From Acidobacteriota bacterium (lineage in GTDB: Bacteria; Acidobacteriota; Terriglobia; Acidiferrales; UBA7541), in contig PMUS01000100.1 of NCBI GenBank assembly GCA_003166795.1, forward strand, positions 1 to 45,483: DNA of 45,483 nucleotides. The letters are read 5' to 3'. The position numbers were made by a program, and so were the translations under genes. Under the pieces are notes generated by a model. The model did not search any database and had not been told where the DNA came from. It was given only the letters and a program-made list of their open reading frames with translations. Every line of letters begins with the position of its first letter. Position 1 is the stretch's first letter. Below are positions 1-6,708 of the stretch, one piece after another.

Positions 1-66
1 TCGTGGCTTTAGCCACGACATCAGTTTCGCGAAATCAGAACGGCTTTAGCCGCTGAAGTTCCCCGC
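1..66. repeat. Intergenic hairpin repeat, GGCTTTAGCC family, copy 1
   Basis: Two perfect hairpins flank a small palindrome. Positions 1-18 pair as TCGTGGCT/AGCCACGA around a TT loop. Positions 25-34 (TTTCGCGAAA) are self-complementary. Positions 41-52 (CGGCTTTAGCCG) pair with a TT loop and are followed by CTGAAGTTCC. The same CGGCTTTAGCCGCTGA core recurs at 10377, and related forms occur at 10545 and 28661. It lies just beyond the purH stop codon, so it could act as a 3' stem-loop for that transcript, but no T-run follows. The left edge of the element may lie outside the window. Confidence 0.7.
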
Positions 67-71
67 CGCGT

Positions 72-1643
72 CTAATGCCGGAAGTGGCGAACGCCGGTGA
101 ACACCATCGCCATGCCAAGTTTATTGGCGGCGTCAATCACGTCCTGATCGTGTACCGAGCCGCCGGGCTGGATCACGGCCATGGCGCCGGCTTTCCCGGC
201 TTCTTCGACGCCGTCTGCAAACGGGAAAAACGCGTCGGACGCGACCACGCTTCCCGCGAGAGAAAGATTCGCGGTCGCCGCCTTGATGATCGCGATCTTT
301 ACCGAATCCACGCGGCTCATCTGTCCCGCGCCCACGCCGACGGTTTGCCCTTCGCGCGCAAAAAGAATCGCGTTCGATTTCACGTGCTTCGACACCTTCC
401 AAGCGAAAAGCAGCGCGCGGAGTTCGGCATCGGTAGGCGCGCGCTGGGTCGCCACTTTCAGATCGGCTTGGGCGAGTTCGTGATGGTCCGCCTGCTGCAC
501 CAGCACGCCGCCCGAAATGCGCTTCAGCTCGAGCTCCTGCCGCCCGGCCTCGCGAGGCATTTCAAGCAGGCGCAGATTTTTCTTCGCCGCGAATTTTTCG
601 AGCGCCGCGGGCTCGTAGCCCGGCGCGACGATGCATTCCACGAAAAGCTTCGCCACTTCCTCGGCGGTTGCCGCATCCACCGCGCGGTTGAACGCGAGCA
701 CGCCGCCGTACGCCGAAACCGGATCGCACGCGAGCGCCTTCACGTACGCATCGCGCAACGAATCCTGCTCCGCCGCCCCGCACGGATTGTTGTGCTTGAT
801 GATGGCGACTGCCGGGCGCTGAAACTCGCTGACGAGCGCCCACGCCGCATCGAGGTCCACGAGATTGTTGTAGGAAAGTTCCTTGCCCTGAAGCTGTTTT
901 GCGCCCGCGAGACCCTCTGCCGCACGCCCGGCGGGAATGTAAAGCGCCGCGGCCTGGTGCGGATTTTCGCCATAGCGCATGGTCTGGCGGCGTTCGAGCG
1001 CCACGTGAATTCGCTCCGGCAATTTCTCGAGCGGGCCGAGCGTGACGCCGCCATTTGCCGCCAGGCGTTCCAGTTCCGTCGCGATCTCGCCGTCGTAGCG
1101 GGCCGTGCGCGCGTAGGCTTTCCGCGCGAGCCCGAGGCGCGTCGCAAGGCTCAGTTCGCGCTTGCCGCGCAGCTCCGTGGCGATCGCCGGATAATCCGCC
1201 GGATCGGTGATCACGCCGACGCTCTGAAAATTCTTCGCCGCCGAGCGCACCATGGCCGGACCGCCGATATCAATGTTCTCGATCAATTCTTCCGCGGTGA
1301 CGCCCGGCTTGGCCGCCGTCGCGGAAAATGGGTAGAGGTTCACGACCACCAGGTCAATCGGAACGATCGAGTGTTCCGCGGTTTGCTTGCGGTCCCCGGC
1401 CTTGCCGCGCTGGAAAAGAATTCCGCCGTGCACTTTCGGGTGCAGCGTCTTCACGCGCCCGCCGAGCATTTCCGGCCAGCCGGTCAGCTCGGCCACGTCG
1501 CGCACGCGAATTCCCGCATCGCGCAGCAGCTTCGCGGTGCCGCCCGTGGACACAATTTCAATTCCCAGCGAAGCAAGCTCCCGCGCGAATTCCGCGACGC
1601 CCGTTTTGTCATAGACGCTGATGAGCGCCCGCTCGATGGCCAC
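72..1643 (-). CDS. purH: Bifunctional AICAR transformylase / IMP cyclohydrolase PurH
   Basis: This enzyme catalyses the last two steps of de novo IMP synthesis in the cytosol: formylation of AICAR by 10-formyl-THF, then ring closure to IMP. At 523 aa it has the usual full family length. The N-terminal MGS-like cyclohydrolase domain (about residues 1-150) opens with ALISVYDKTG and STGGTAKLL. The transformylase domain carries RYGENPHQ, GKELSYNNLVDLDAAW and the catalytic KHNNPCG motif. The start codon is GTG at 1643; a GGAGG ribosome-binding site at 1651-1655 lies 7 nt upstream and supports it. It appears to be transcribed alone. A second purine gene, purB, lies far away at 41159. Identification is secure. 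Confidence 0.97.
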   Translation of the reverse strand: MAIERALISVYDKTGVAEFARELASLGIEIVSTGGTAKLLRDAGIRVRDVAELTGWPEMLGGRVKTLHPKVHGGILFQRGKAGDRKQTAEHSIVPIDLVVVNLYPFSATAAKPGVTAEELIENIDIGGPAMVRSAAKNFQSVGVITDPADYPAIATELRGKRELSLATRLGLARKAYARTARYDGEIATELERLAANGGVTLGPLEKLPERIHVALERRQTMRYGENPHQAAALYIPAGRAAEGLAGAKQLQGKELSYNNLVDLDAAWALVSEFQRPAVAIIKHNNPCGAAEQDSLRDAYVKALACDPVSAYGGVLAFNRAVDAATAEEVAKLFVECIVAPGYEPAALEKFAAKKNLRLLEMPREAGRQELELKRISGGVLVQQADHHELAQADLKVATQRAPTDAELRALLFAWKVSKHVKSNAILFAREGQTVGVGAGQMSRVDSVKIAIIKAATANLSLAGSVVASDAFFPFADGVEEAGKAGAMAVIQPGGSVHDQDVIDAANKLGMAMVFTGVRHFRH

Positions 1644-1772
1644 AGATGTGCCTCCAAATCAGCTCGAAGGAAAGGAGCGGGTCAGTGTAAGCGTTTGCGG
1701 AGAATTTCGGAAGGGGCCTGGTGGGAAGAGCTCACAGAAAGAGGGGTCGCACAAAATCGCAGCGGAAAAAGG

Positions 1773-2450
1773 TCAGCTCGAAATGCGCGCCTTTAATTTT
1801 ACGCGGCCGCCCTCGACGCTGACGGAGTATTCGATTTCGCGCCCGCCCTTGTCTCGCAGGTCTTTCGTCTTCTGCTGAACGAACCTCTCGAAATCCTTCA
1901 GGCTTGGCGTGTTCGAGCGTTCGCCGGTTTCGCTGCGCGCTTCGATCAGCTTCTCGTACAGCGTATACACTTTTTCCTTCTCATGCTCCGGATTGGAGAA
2001 GGAAAGCGCGAAAGCGGTCGCCGTTTCATGCACGGCTTCCGCACGCGCGGCGGCTTCGGCGGCGCGGAAATCGAGGGGGGGCGGGGCCACGGTCTTGACC
2101 GGTTCCGCGGCCGGCTGCTGCAGCGCGGCCTTGCGGAGACGCTCGGCCTCGACGGCTTTGGCGGCGGCGCCGAAATGGTGCTGCTGCGCGCCGCTCTCCT
2201 TCTGCATCGTCTTCTTGCGCCACATCTCCTGATATTTTGCGTAGGTCTGCGACAGGTTGTTGAAGCGGAATCGCTGGCCGAAGCTCAGCTCCGCGGTGCG
2301 CTCGTTGTACCGGCGCACCAGCGTATCCACGCGCCACTGCGTGTCCGCCGGAGGTCGTGGGCGGCCGCCGCCGAAGTATTGCTCGTACTCGATCTTCAGC
2401 GTGCGAACGTCCCGCTCGATTTGGTTTAGATCTTCGTCGACTGTGGGCAT
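1773..2450 (-). CDS. MXAN_5187 C-terminal-domain-like conserved hypothetical protein
   Basis: This is a soluble protein of about 225 aa with no signal peptide. The N-terminal part has the pattern LNQIERDVRTLKIEYEQYF followed by an FGQRFRFNNLSQTYAKYQEMW block. This resembles the conserved hypothetical domain named after Myxococcus MXAN_5187, found in Deltaproteobacteria and Acidobacteriota. An Ala/Pro-rich linker follows (about residues 105-150). The C-terminal block (YTLYEKLIEARSETGE, then KDFERFVQQKTKDLRDKGG and VEGGRVKLKARI) fits the same family. Function is unknown. I chose ATG 2450 because family similarity begins there; the frame stays open upstream to ATG 2495 and GTG 2507, and none of these has a clear ribosome-binding site. 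Confidence 0.75.
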   Translation of the reverse strand: MPTVDEDLNQIERDVRTLKIEYEQYFGGGRPRPPADTQWRVDTLVRRYNERTAELSFGQRFRFNNLSQTYAKYQEMWRKKTMQKESGAQQHHFGAAAKAVEAERLRKAALQQPAAEPVKTVAPPPLDFRAAEAAARAEAVHETATAFALSFSNPEHEKEKVYTLYEKLIEARSETGERSNTPSLKDFERFVQQKTKDLRDKGGREIEYSVSVEGGRVKLKARISS

Positions 2451-2511
2451 GGCGGTGTCGTAACCGGCAAATTCGAGCGTACGGCGCGTCGGCATTGACG
2501 TCAACACAGCT

Positions 2512-2715
2512 GTGGGCGGGATTGTCGCAAAGAGAAAGCCCGGCAGGGTGCTTCTTTCGATGTCCCTGCTCTTGCCGATGTTCTATCACCCGGTCGGCCA
2601 GCTCTCGAAGGATTGGCTCGATGGAATGCGCGGGCTCCTGGCCGGCACCGGGATCGGCATAGAGCTGGTGGCGGTGATCCGGCTAGCTCGTCAGCGCCGT
2701 CAAGGCCCGAGTTAG
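2512..2715 (+). CDS. Possible small membrane protein
   Basis: A 67-codon frame starts with GTG and is divergent from the MXAN_5187-like gene. Its third codon positions are mostly G or C, as in the real genes around it. The product would have a hydrophobic stretch near the N-terminus (VLLSMSLLLPMFY) and a second one (GLLAGTGIGIELVAVI) ending in a basic LARQRRQ tail. That layout is typical of small inner-membrane proteins. No good ribosome-binding site is visible, and the start could instead be GTG 2548 or ATG 2560. It could equally be a chance open frame in a 330-bp intergenic stretch. Confidence 0.35.
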   Translation: MGGIVAKRKPGRVLLSMSLLLPMFYHPVGQLSKDWLDGMRGLLAGTGIGIELVAVIRLARQRRQGPS

Positions 2716-2782
2716 AACCGGAGTGCGGGAACCGGTGGATAGAGGGGCCCGAATCGAGCTTCAACTGGCATTTCCGATGAAA

Positions 2783-3253
2783 TCACCCCTGCTGAGCCGT
2801 CAACACCCCTAGAACAATTAGTAAAGCGACCGTTACAACGTCAAAGCTTATATGCAGCGTGTTCGGCCTTATGCCATTGCGCTCGGGCAGGAATGCGTGC
2901 GTCGTTCCGTACATCACTCGATAGCGGGCAGCGAGCTCCGGGTCCGCTCGAAAAAGGTAGGGTATCCACCACGCCTTCAGCGAGCCATAGCACGCCAGCC
3001 CGTAGGTGATCCAAAGCAACCAGAAGAGCCAGCCCGGATATGCCCTGCCAAAGTAGAAGACGCTGGCAGCGAGTCCTATCGAAACGGGAGTGAAGTTGAT
3101 GAGCGTGGTGATTAATAGTTTGCTGCCCGGGAACGCCGCGCGAGCGCCTTTCACGTCGTTGAGCCTTCCCAGAGGAATCCAATTGTGCAACGCCACGAAC
3201 AGCACCACGAAACACTGAAGCCCGACCAGCGCGCCCTCGGTGATGGGATTCAT
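2783..3253 (-). CDS. Four-helix integral membrane protein, unknown function
   Basis: The 156-aa product has four predicted membrane segments: about residues 5-27, 47-69, 74-100 and 132-154. They are linked by short loops, with a Trp-rich third segment (WLFWLLWITYGLACYG). The ATG at 3253 has an AAGGAG ribosome-binding site 4 nt upstream, which supports both the start and expression. No catalytic motif is recognisable and I cannot assign a family. It is monocistronic and divergent from ubiX, so it shares only the promoter region with the menaquinone genes. Confidence 0.75.
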   Translation of the reverse strand: MNPITEGALVGLQCFVVLFVALHNWIPLGRLNDVKGARAAFPGSKLLITTLINFTPVSIGLAASVFYFGRAYPGWLFWLLWITYGLACYGSLKAWWIPYLFRADPELAARYRVMYGTTHAFLPERNGIRPNTLHISFDVVTVALLIVLGVLTAQQG

Positions 3254-3322
3254 GCCGCTCCTTATCCGCGGTATTGTCCCATTTTCTCAGCCTCCTCACG
3301 ACCGCTTCGGCGCTATGCCGCC

Positions 3323-3352
3323 TTGACTTTGCCGAAAGCGGCTGCATAGACT
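3323..3352 (+). promoter_or_regulatory. Candidate sigma-70 promoter for ubiX-ubiA
   Basis: TTGACT at 3323-3328 and TAGACT at 3347-3352 are separated by 18 nt, upstream of the ubiX ATG at 3367. A start point near 3359 would leave a leader of only a few bases. Read by eye from the hexamers only. Confidence 0.4.
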
Positions 3353-3366
3353 CGAAGTTTCAATCC

Positions 3367-3999
3367 ATGCCAGCAAAGCACACAGAGGGCCGCATCATCA
3401 CGGTCGGAGTCACCGGCGCGAGCGGCGCGGTCTACGCGCAGGCACTGTTCCGGTTGCTCGACGCCGACCGTCGCGTCGCGCGCGTTTTCCTGGTTGCCAC
3501 CGAGGCCGGCCTGCGCCTGCTCTCAACCGAACTCGGCGTCGTCGCTGCGGACGGCAAGAAACTTCCGGCGCTTCTTACTTGCACGCCCGCGAAAAAAATC
3601 GAGTACCTCCCGAACAAAGACATCGGCGCGAGCATCGCCTCGGGCAGCGCCGCTGTGGACGCCATGGCCGTCATTCCCTGCTCGGCGGGCGCGCTTGGCT
3701 CGATAGCGGCGGGCACATCCGGCGACCTGCTCACCCGCGCCGCGGACGTTTGCCTCAAGGAGCGCCGCCCGCTCGTCCTATGCCTGCGCGAGACGCCGCT
3801 GAATCGCATTCACCTCGAAAACATGCTCCGCGTGCACGACGCCGGCGCCATCGTGATGCCGGCCATGCCCGCGTTTTACTACGAGCCGGAGACAATTGCG
3901 GCCCTGGTCGAGCAGTTCTGCTATCGCGTCCTCGCGCAGCTCGGCCTGCCGCAGCAGAAGCAGTATCGTTGGAAGGGCGGAAACCGAAGCAAGTCATGA
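3367..3999 (+). CDS. ubiX: UbiX-like flavin prenyltransferase
   Basis: UbiX-family enzymes attach a dimethylallyl group to FMN to make prenyl-FMN, the cofactor of UbiD-type decarboxylases. The 210-aa product shows the family's N-terminal Rossmann-like VGVTGASGAVYAQAL, the SIASGSAAVDAMAVIPCSAGALGSIAAG phosphate/flavin region (SGS about residues 98-100), the RRPLVLCLRETPLN strand and the C-terminal MPAMPAFYYEPETIAALV. ATG 3367 starts right before the first strand; longer in-frame starts upstream add non-conserved sequence. Its TGA overlaps the ubiA ATG (ATGA), so the two are translationally coupled. With mqnE downstream, the likely partner is the menaquinone-route UbiD-like enzyme (MqnL); no ubiD gene is in the window. 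Confidence 0.93.
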   Translation: MPAKHTEGRIITVGVTGASGAVYAQALFRLLDADRRVARVFLVATEAGLRLLSTELGVVAADGKKLPALLTCTPAKKIEYLPNKDIGASIASGSAAVDAMAVIPCSAGALGSIAAGTSGDLLTRAADVCLKERRPLVLCLRETPLNRIHLENMLRVHDAGAIVMPAMPAFYYEPETIAALVEQFCYRVLAQLGLPQQKQYRWKGGNRSKS

Positions 4000-4868
4000 C
4001 AAAGTCCCGCATCCGCACCGTGCTCGAAATGATCAAATTCGAGCACTCCGTTTTCGCGCTGCCATTTGCGCTGGTGGGCGCATTGCTGGCTGCGCGCGCG
4101 GGCGGCGGCTTGCCCGGCTGGCGTCCGATTTTGTGGATCATCGTCGCCATGGTCGGCGCGCGCTCCGCGGCGATGACCATGAACCGCATCGCCGATATCG
4201 AATTCGACGGCCGCAATCCGCGCACCGCCAACCGAGCGCTCCCCGCCGGAACGCTTTCCGTCGGCTTCGCCTGGGCGTTCACCATCCTTGCCTCGGCGGT
4301 ACTGGTCCTCGCGGCTTGGCGGCTCAACCCGCTGGCGCTGAAACTTTCGCCTGTCGCGCTCGCGATTTTGTTCCTCTATTCCTACACGAAGCGATTCACG
4401 GCGTGGTCGCATTTCGTTCTCGGCTTTTGCCTCGGCATTTCGCCCGCAGCGGCATGGATCGCGATTCGCGGCTCGCTCGATTGGCGCATGCTGATTCTCT
4501 GCGCCGCGGTCACGCTCTGGGTCGGCGGCTTCGACGTCCTCTATGCCTGCCAGGATGTGGATTTCGACCGGGCCGAGGGCCTGCATTCCATCCCGAAGAA
4601 ATTTGGCATCCCCGGCGCCCTGCAAATCGCCCGCGTCATGCACCTGGCGATGGTCGCGCTGCTTGTCTGGCTGGCCACGGCGTTTCATCTCGCGTGGCCC
4701 GCGTGGGTGGGTATTGCCGTCGTCGCGCTGCTGCTCGGCTACGAACATTCGCTCGTAAAGCCAAACGACCTCAGCAAAATGAATGCTGCGTTTTTCGCCG
4801 TGAATGGCTATATTAGTTTGTTGTTCCTGCTGTTCTGGGGCGCTGCCGTGGTAGTAATGCACCCCTGA
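3996..4868 (+). CDS. mqnP: UbiA-family prenyltransferase, probably MqnP of the futalosine pathway
   Basis: This is a membrane prenyltransferase of 290 aa that would transfer a polyprenyl chain to an aromatic acid. Both Asp-rich motifs are present: NRIADIEFDGRNPRTANR (about residues 62-79) and DVLYACQDVDFDRAEG (about 181-196). Eight to nine hydrophobic segments are spread along the chain. The YACQDVDFD form of the second motif is typical of 4-hydroxybenzoate polyprenyltransferase-like proteins. Coupling to ubiX and proximity to mqnE argue for a role in futalosine-route menaquinone synthesis (MqnP, prenylating 1,4-dihydroxy-6-naphthoate) rather than ubiquinone synthesis. The family call is firm; the MqnP assignment is inferred from context. 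Confidence 0.88.
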   Translation: MTKSRIRTVLEMIKFEHSVFALPFALVGALLAARAGGGLPGWRPILWIIVAMVGARSAAMTMNRIADIEFDGRNPRTANRALPAGTLSVGFAWAFTILASAVLVLAAWRLNPLALKLSPVALAILFLYSYTKRFTAWSHFVLGFCLGISPAAAWIAIRGSLDWRMLILCAAVTLWVGGFDVLYACQDVDFDRAEGLHSIPKKFGIPGALQIARVMHLAMVALLVWLATAFHLAWPAWVGIAVVALLLGYEHSLVKPNDLSKMNAAFFAVNGYISLLFLLFWGAAVVVMHP

Positions 4869-4876
4869 AACGGTTG

Positions 4877-4906
4877 TCATCCCGAGTCCGCCGCGGCGGA
4901 AGGGAT
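4877..4906. repeat. Dispersed GTCATCC-type hairpin repeat, copy 1
   Basis: An inner perfect 14-bp palindrome TCCGCCGCGGCGGA (4887-4900) sits inside an outer ATCCC (4879-4883) / GGGAT (4902-4906) stem. The flanking words GTCATCCCGAG and AAGGGATCTC match the repeat at 40247-40280 (GTCACCCTGAG with AAGGGT). It lies between the UbiA-family gene and mqnE, so it would sit in the mRNA if the genes are cotranscribed. Confidence 0.6.
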
Positions 4907-4922
4907 CTCTCTTCGACGTAAG

Positions 4923-6095
4923 ATGAGCGCACAACTCCAAATCTCGGACGCCCGGCTCGAGCCCATCGCTCAGCGGGTTCTCGCTGGCGAACGCCTCTCG
5001 GCCGAAGACGGCCTCGCGCTTTTCCAGTCGCACGACCTGCTGGCCGTGGGCTGGCTCGCCAACCACGTCCGCGAGCAGCGCCACGGCAACCTCTGCTATT
5101 ACAACGTCAACCGGCACATCAATCCGACCAACGTCTGCGTCGCGCATTGCAAGCTCTGCGCCTTTGGCCGCTCGCCCGACGTTTCCGGCGCATACACGAT
5201 GGGCCTCGAGGAAATCTTTGCCCGCGGCGCGCAGGGTGTCGCCGAAGGCGCCACGGAATTCCACATCGTCGGCGGCCTCCATCCCGATCTTTCGTTCGAG
5301 TTCTACCTCGACATGATCCGCGGCCTGAAGAAGCGCTTCCCGCAGATCCATCTGAAAGCATTCACCATGGTCGAGGTGCACTACTACGCGCGCCTCTCGA
5401 AGCTTTCGATCAAGGACACCCTGCTCAAGATGAAAGACGCGGGCGTGGATTCGCTGCCCGGCGGCGGCGCTGAGATTTTCCATCCGCGCGTGCGCAAAAT
5501 AATCTGCGATCACAAGGTTTCAGGGCAGATGTGGCTGCAAATCGCGCGCACTGCGCATGAAATCGGCCTGCGCTCCAACGCCACCATGCTCTTCGGCCAC
5601 GTGGAAACGCTCGAAGAGCGCGTGGATCATCTCGTCCGCCTGCGCGAATCGCAGGACCGCACGCACGGCTTCGTCACCTTCATCCCGCTCGAATTTCATC
5701 CCGGAAATACCGCTCTCGCGCACGTGCCCAAGCCCACGGGGATTGACGCGCTGAAGACCATGGCCGTTTCGCGCCTGATGCTCGACAATTTCGATCACAT
5801 CAAGGCCTACTGGATCATGCTCACGCCGCGCATCGCGCAGATCGCTCTTGGATTTGGCGCGAACGATCTCGATGGCACGGTCGTCGAGGAAAAAATCTAT
5901 CACGATGCCGGTGCGACCACGCCCGAAGGTCTCACCCGCACCGAGCTCGAGCGCCTGATTCGCGCCGCCGGCCGCGTCCCGGTCGAGCGCGACACGCTCT
6001 ACAATCGCGTGGATCGCGCCAGCATGCCGCCACCACCTCCCGCTCCAGCTCGCGCAACCGGCAGCTTTGTCCCCGCTAGTTCTCTTACGGCCTAG
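4923..6095 (+). CDS. mqnE: Aminofutalosine synthase MqnE (radical SAM)
   Basis: MqnE is a cytosolic radical SAM enzyme that joins chorismate-derived 3-[(1-carboxyvinyl)oxy]benzoate to the SAM adenosyl radical, giving aminofutalosine, early in the alternative menaquinone pathway. The 390-aa product has the cluster-binding CX3CX2C at Cys72, Cys76 and Cys79, preceded by NVNRHINPTNV. It also has GGLHPDLSFEFY and KAFTMVEVHYYAR; the last two favour MqnE over its sister MqnC. The C-terminus after about residue 365 is a Pro/Ala-rich tail that looks non-conserved. The 54-bp gap from the prenyltransferase gene holds a hairpin repeat. Other mqn genes (mqnA, mqnC, mqnD) are not in the window. Confidence 0.93.
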   Translation: MSAQLQISDARLEPIAQRVLAGERLSAEDGLALFQSHDLLAVGWLANHVREQRHGNLCYYNVNRHINPTNVCVAHCKLCAFGRSPDVSGAYTMGLEEIFARGAQGVAEGATEFHIVGGLHPDLSFEFYLDMIRGLKKRFPQIHLKAFTMVEVHYYARLSKLSIKDTLLKMKDAGVDSLPGGGAEIFHPRVRKIICDHKVSGQMWLQIARTAHEIGLRSNATMLFGHVETLEERVDHLVRLRESQDRTHGFVTFIPLEFHPGNTALAHVPKPTGIDALKTMAVSRLMLDNFDHIKAYWIMLTPRIAQIALGFGANDLDGTVVEEKIYHDAGATTPEGLTRTELERLIRAAGRVPVERDTLYNRVDRASMPPPPPAPARATGSFVPASSLTA

Positions 6096-6153
6096 TTTTC
6101 CCTGGGATCGCCAATCTCCGGATTGGCGCAGTCAAGTGTTTCAGGAGGTTCGC

Positions 6154-6678
6154 ATGAGGTCAGCAATTTTTCCAGCCGCGATCCTGTTGGCGCTTCTTCC
6201 CGTTCCGGCTTCGGCCAAAGGCCTAACCGTAAGAATCACTATCGAAGGCGGCTCGCTAAAAGCACCCATCGAGATCACGGACGCGCAAACGCTCGCCCCG
6301 TTCAACATCTGGTCCGGCCCGGGAACGTTCGGAGGTGATTCCGCAACCCGGCCAATCGATCCTGCCGCCGACGTGAAGGTCCATACGCCGAGCTTCGTTG
6401 TCGATTGGTCGCAGGGCATCATCGCCGCGCCGTCGCCGGAGCTTCCGCGTTACAAGGTTTCTTTCTGGGCGTCGGAGAATCCGCGCAAACTTGCGTACGT
6501 AGTGACCTACGTCTTCGATCCGTCGACCAAGCGGGGTTACATCTACCTGCCCGGAAAGAACGACGACGGATGGTACATCGACGTCGGTTCGGTCTACCGT
6601 CAAATAGAAGGCAACTGGTTCCGCGCCTGGAGCGCCTGGGACAGAGTCGCGAGCCCTCTCATCGCCGCTCATCTCTAA
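6154..6678 (+). CDS. Small secreted protein, unknown function
   Basis: The 174-aa product begins with a typical Sec signal peptide (MRSAIFPAAILLALLPVPASA, cleavage likely after ASA near residue 21). The rest is soluble and beta-rich (LTVRITIEGGSLKAPIEIT), with Trp/Tyr-rich segments such as YLPGKNDDGWYIDVGSVYR. The ATG at 6154 has an AGGAGG ribosome-binding site about 5 nt upstream, so this start is preferred over the longer open frame from 6067, which would overlap mqnE. I recognise no family. It is likely periplasmic or extracellular. It lies just beyond mqnE but has its own strong ribosome-binding site. Confidence 0.8.
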   Translation: MRSAIFPAAILLALLPVPASAKGLTVRITIEGGSLKAPIEITDAQTLAPFNIWSGPGTFGGDSATRPIDPAADVKVHTPSFVVDWSQGIIAAPSPELPRYKVSFWASENPRKLAYVVTYVFDPSTKRGYIYLPGKNDDGWYIDVGSVYRQIEGNWFRAWSAWDRVASPLIAAHL

Positions 6679-6708
6679 GGTCGTCGCGAGCGCTCGCGCG
6701 CATGAGTT

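Noticed and set aside
75..1796. Long plus-strand open frame (573 codons) opposite purH
   Set aside because: It is a shadow of purH caused by high G+C; the translation is Arg/His-rich with no domain, while the other strand is a full PurH.
3921..5513. 530-codon minus-strand frame across the UbiA-family gene and mqnE
   Set aside because: It spans two well-identified genes in antisense, and its composition is that of a G+C shadow.
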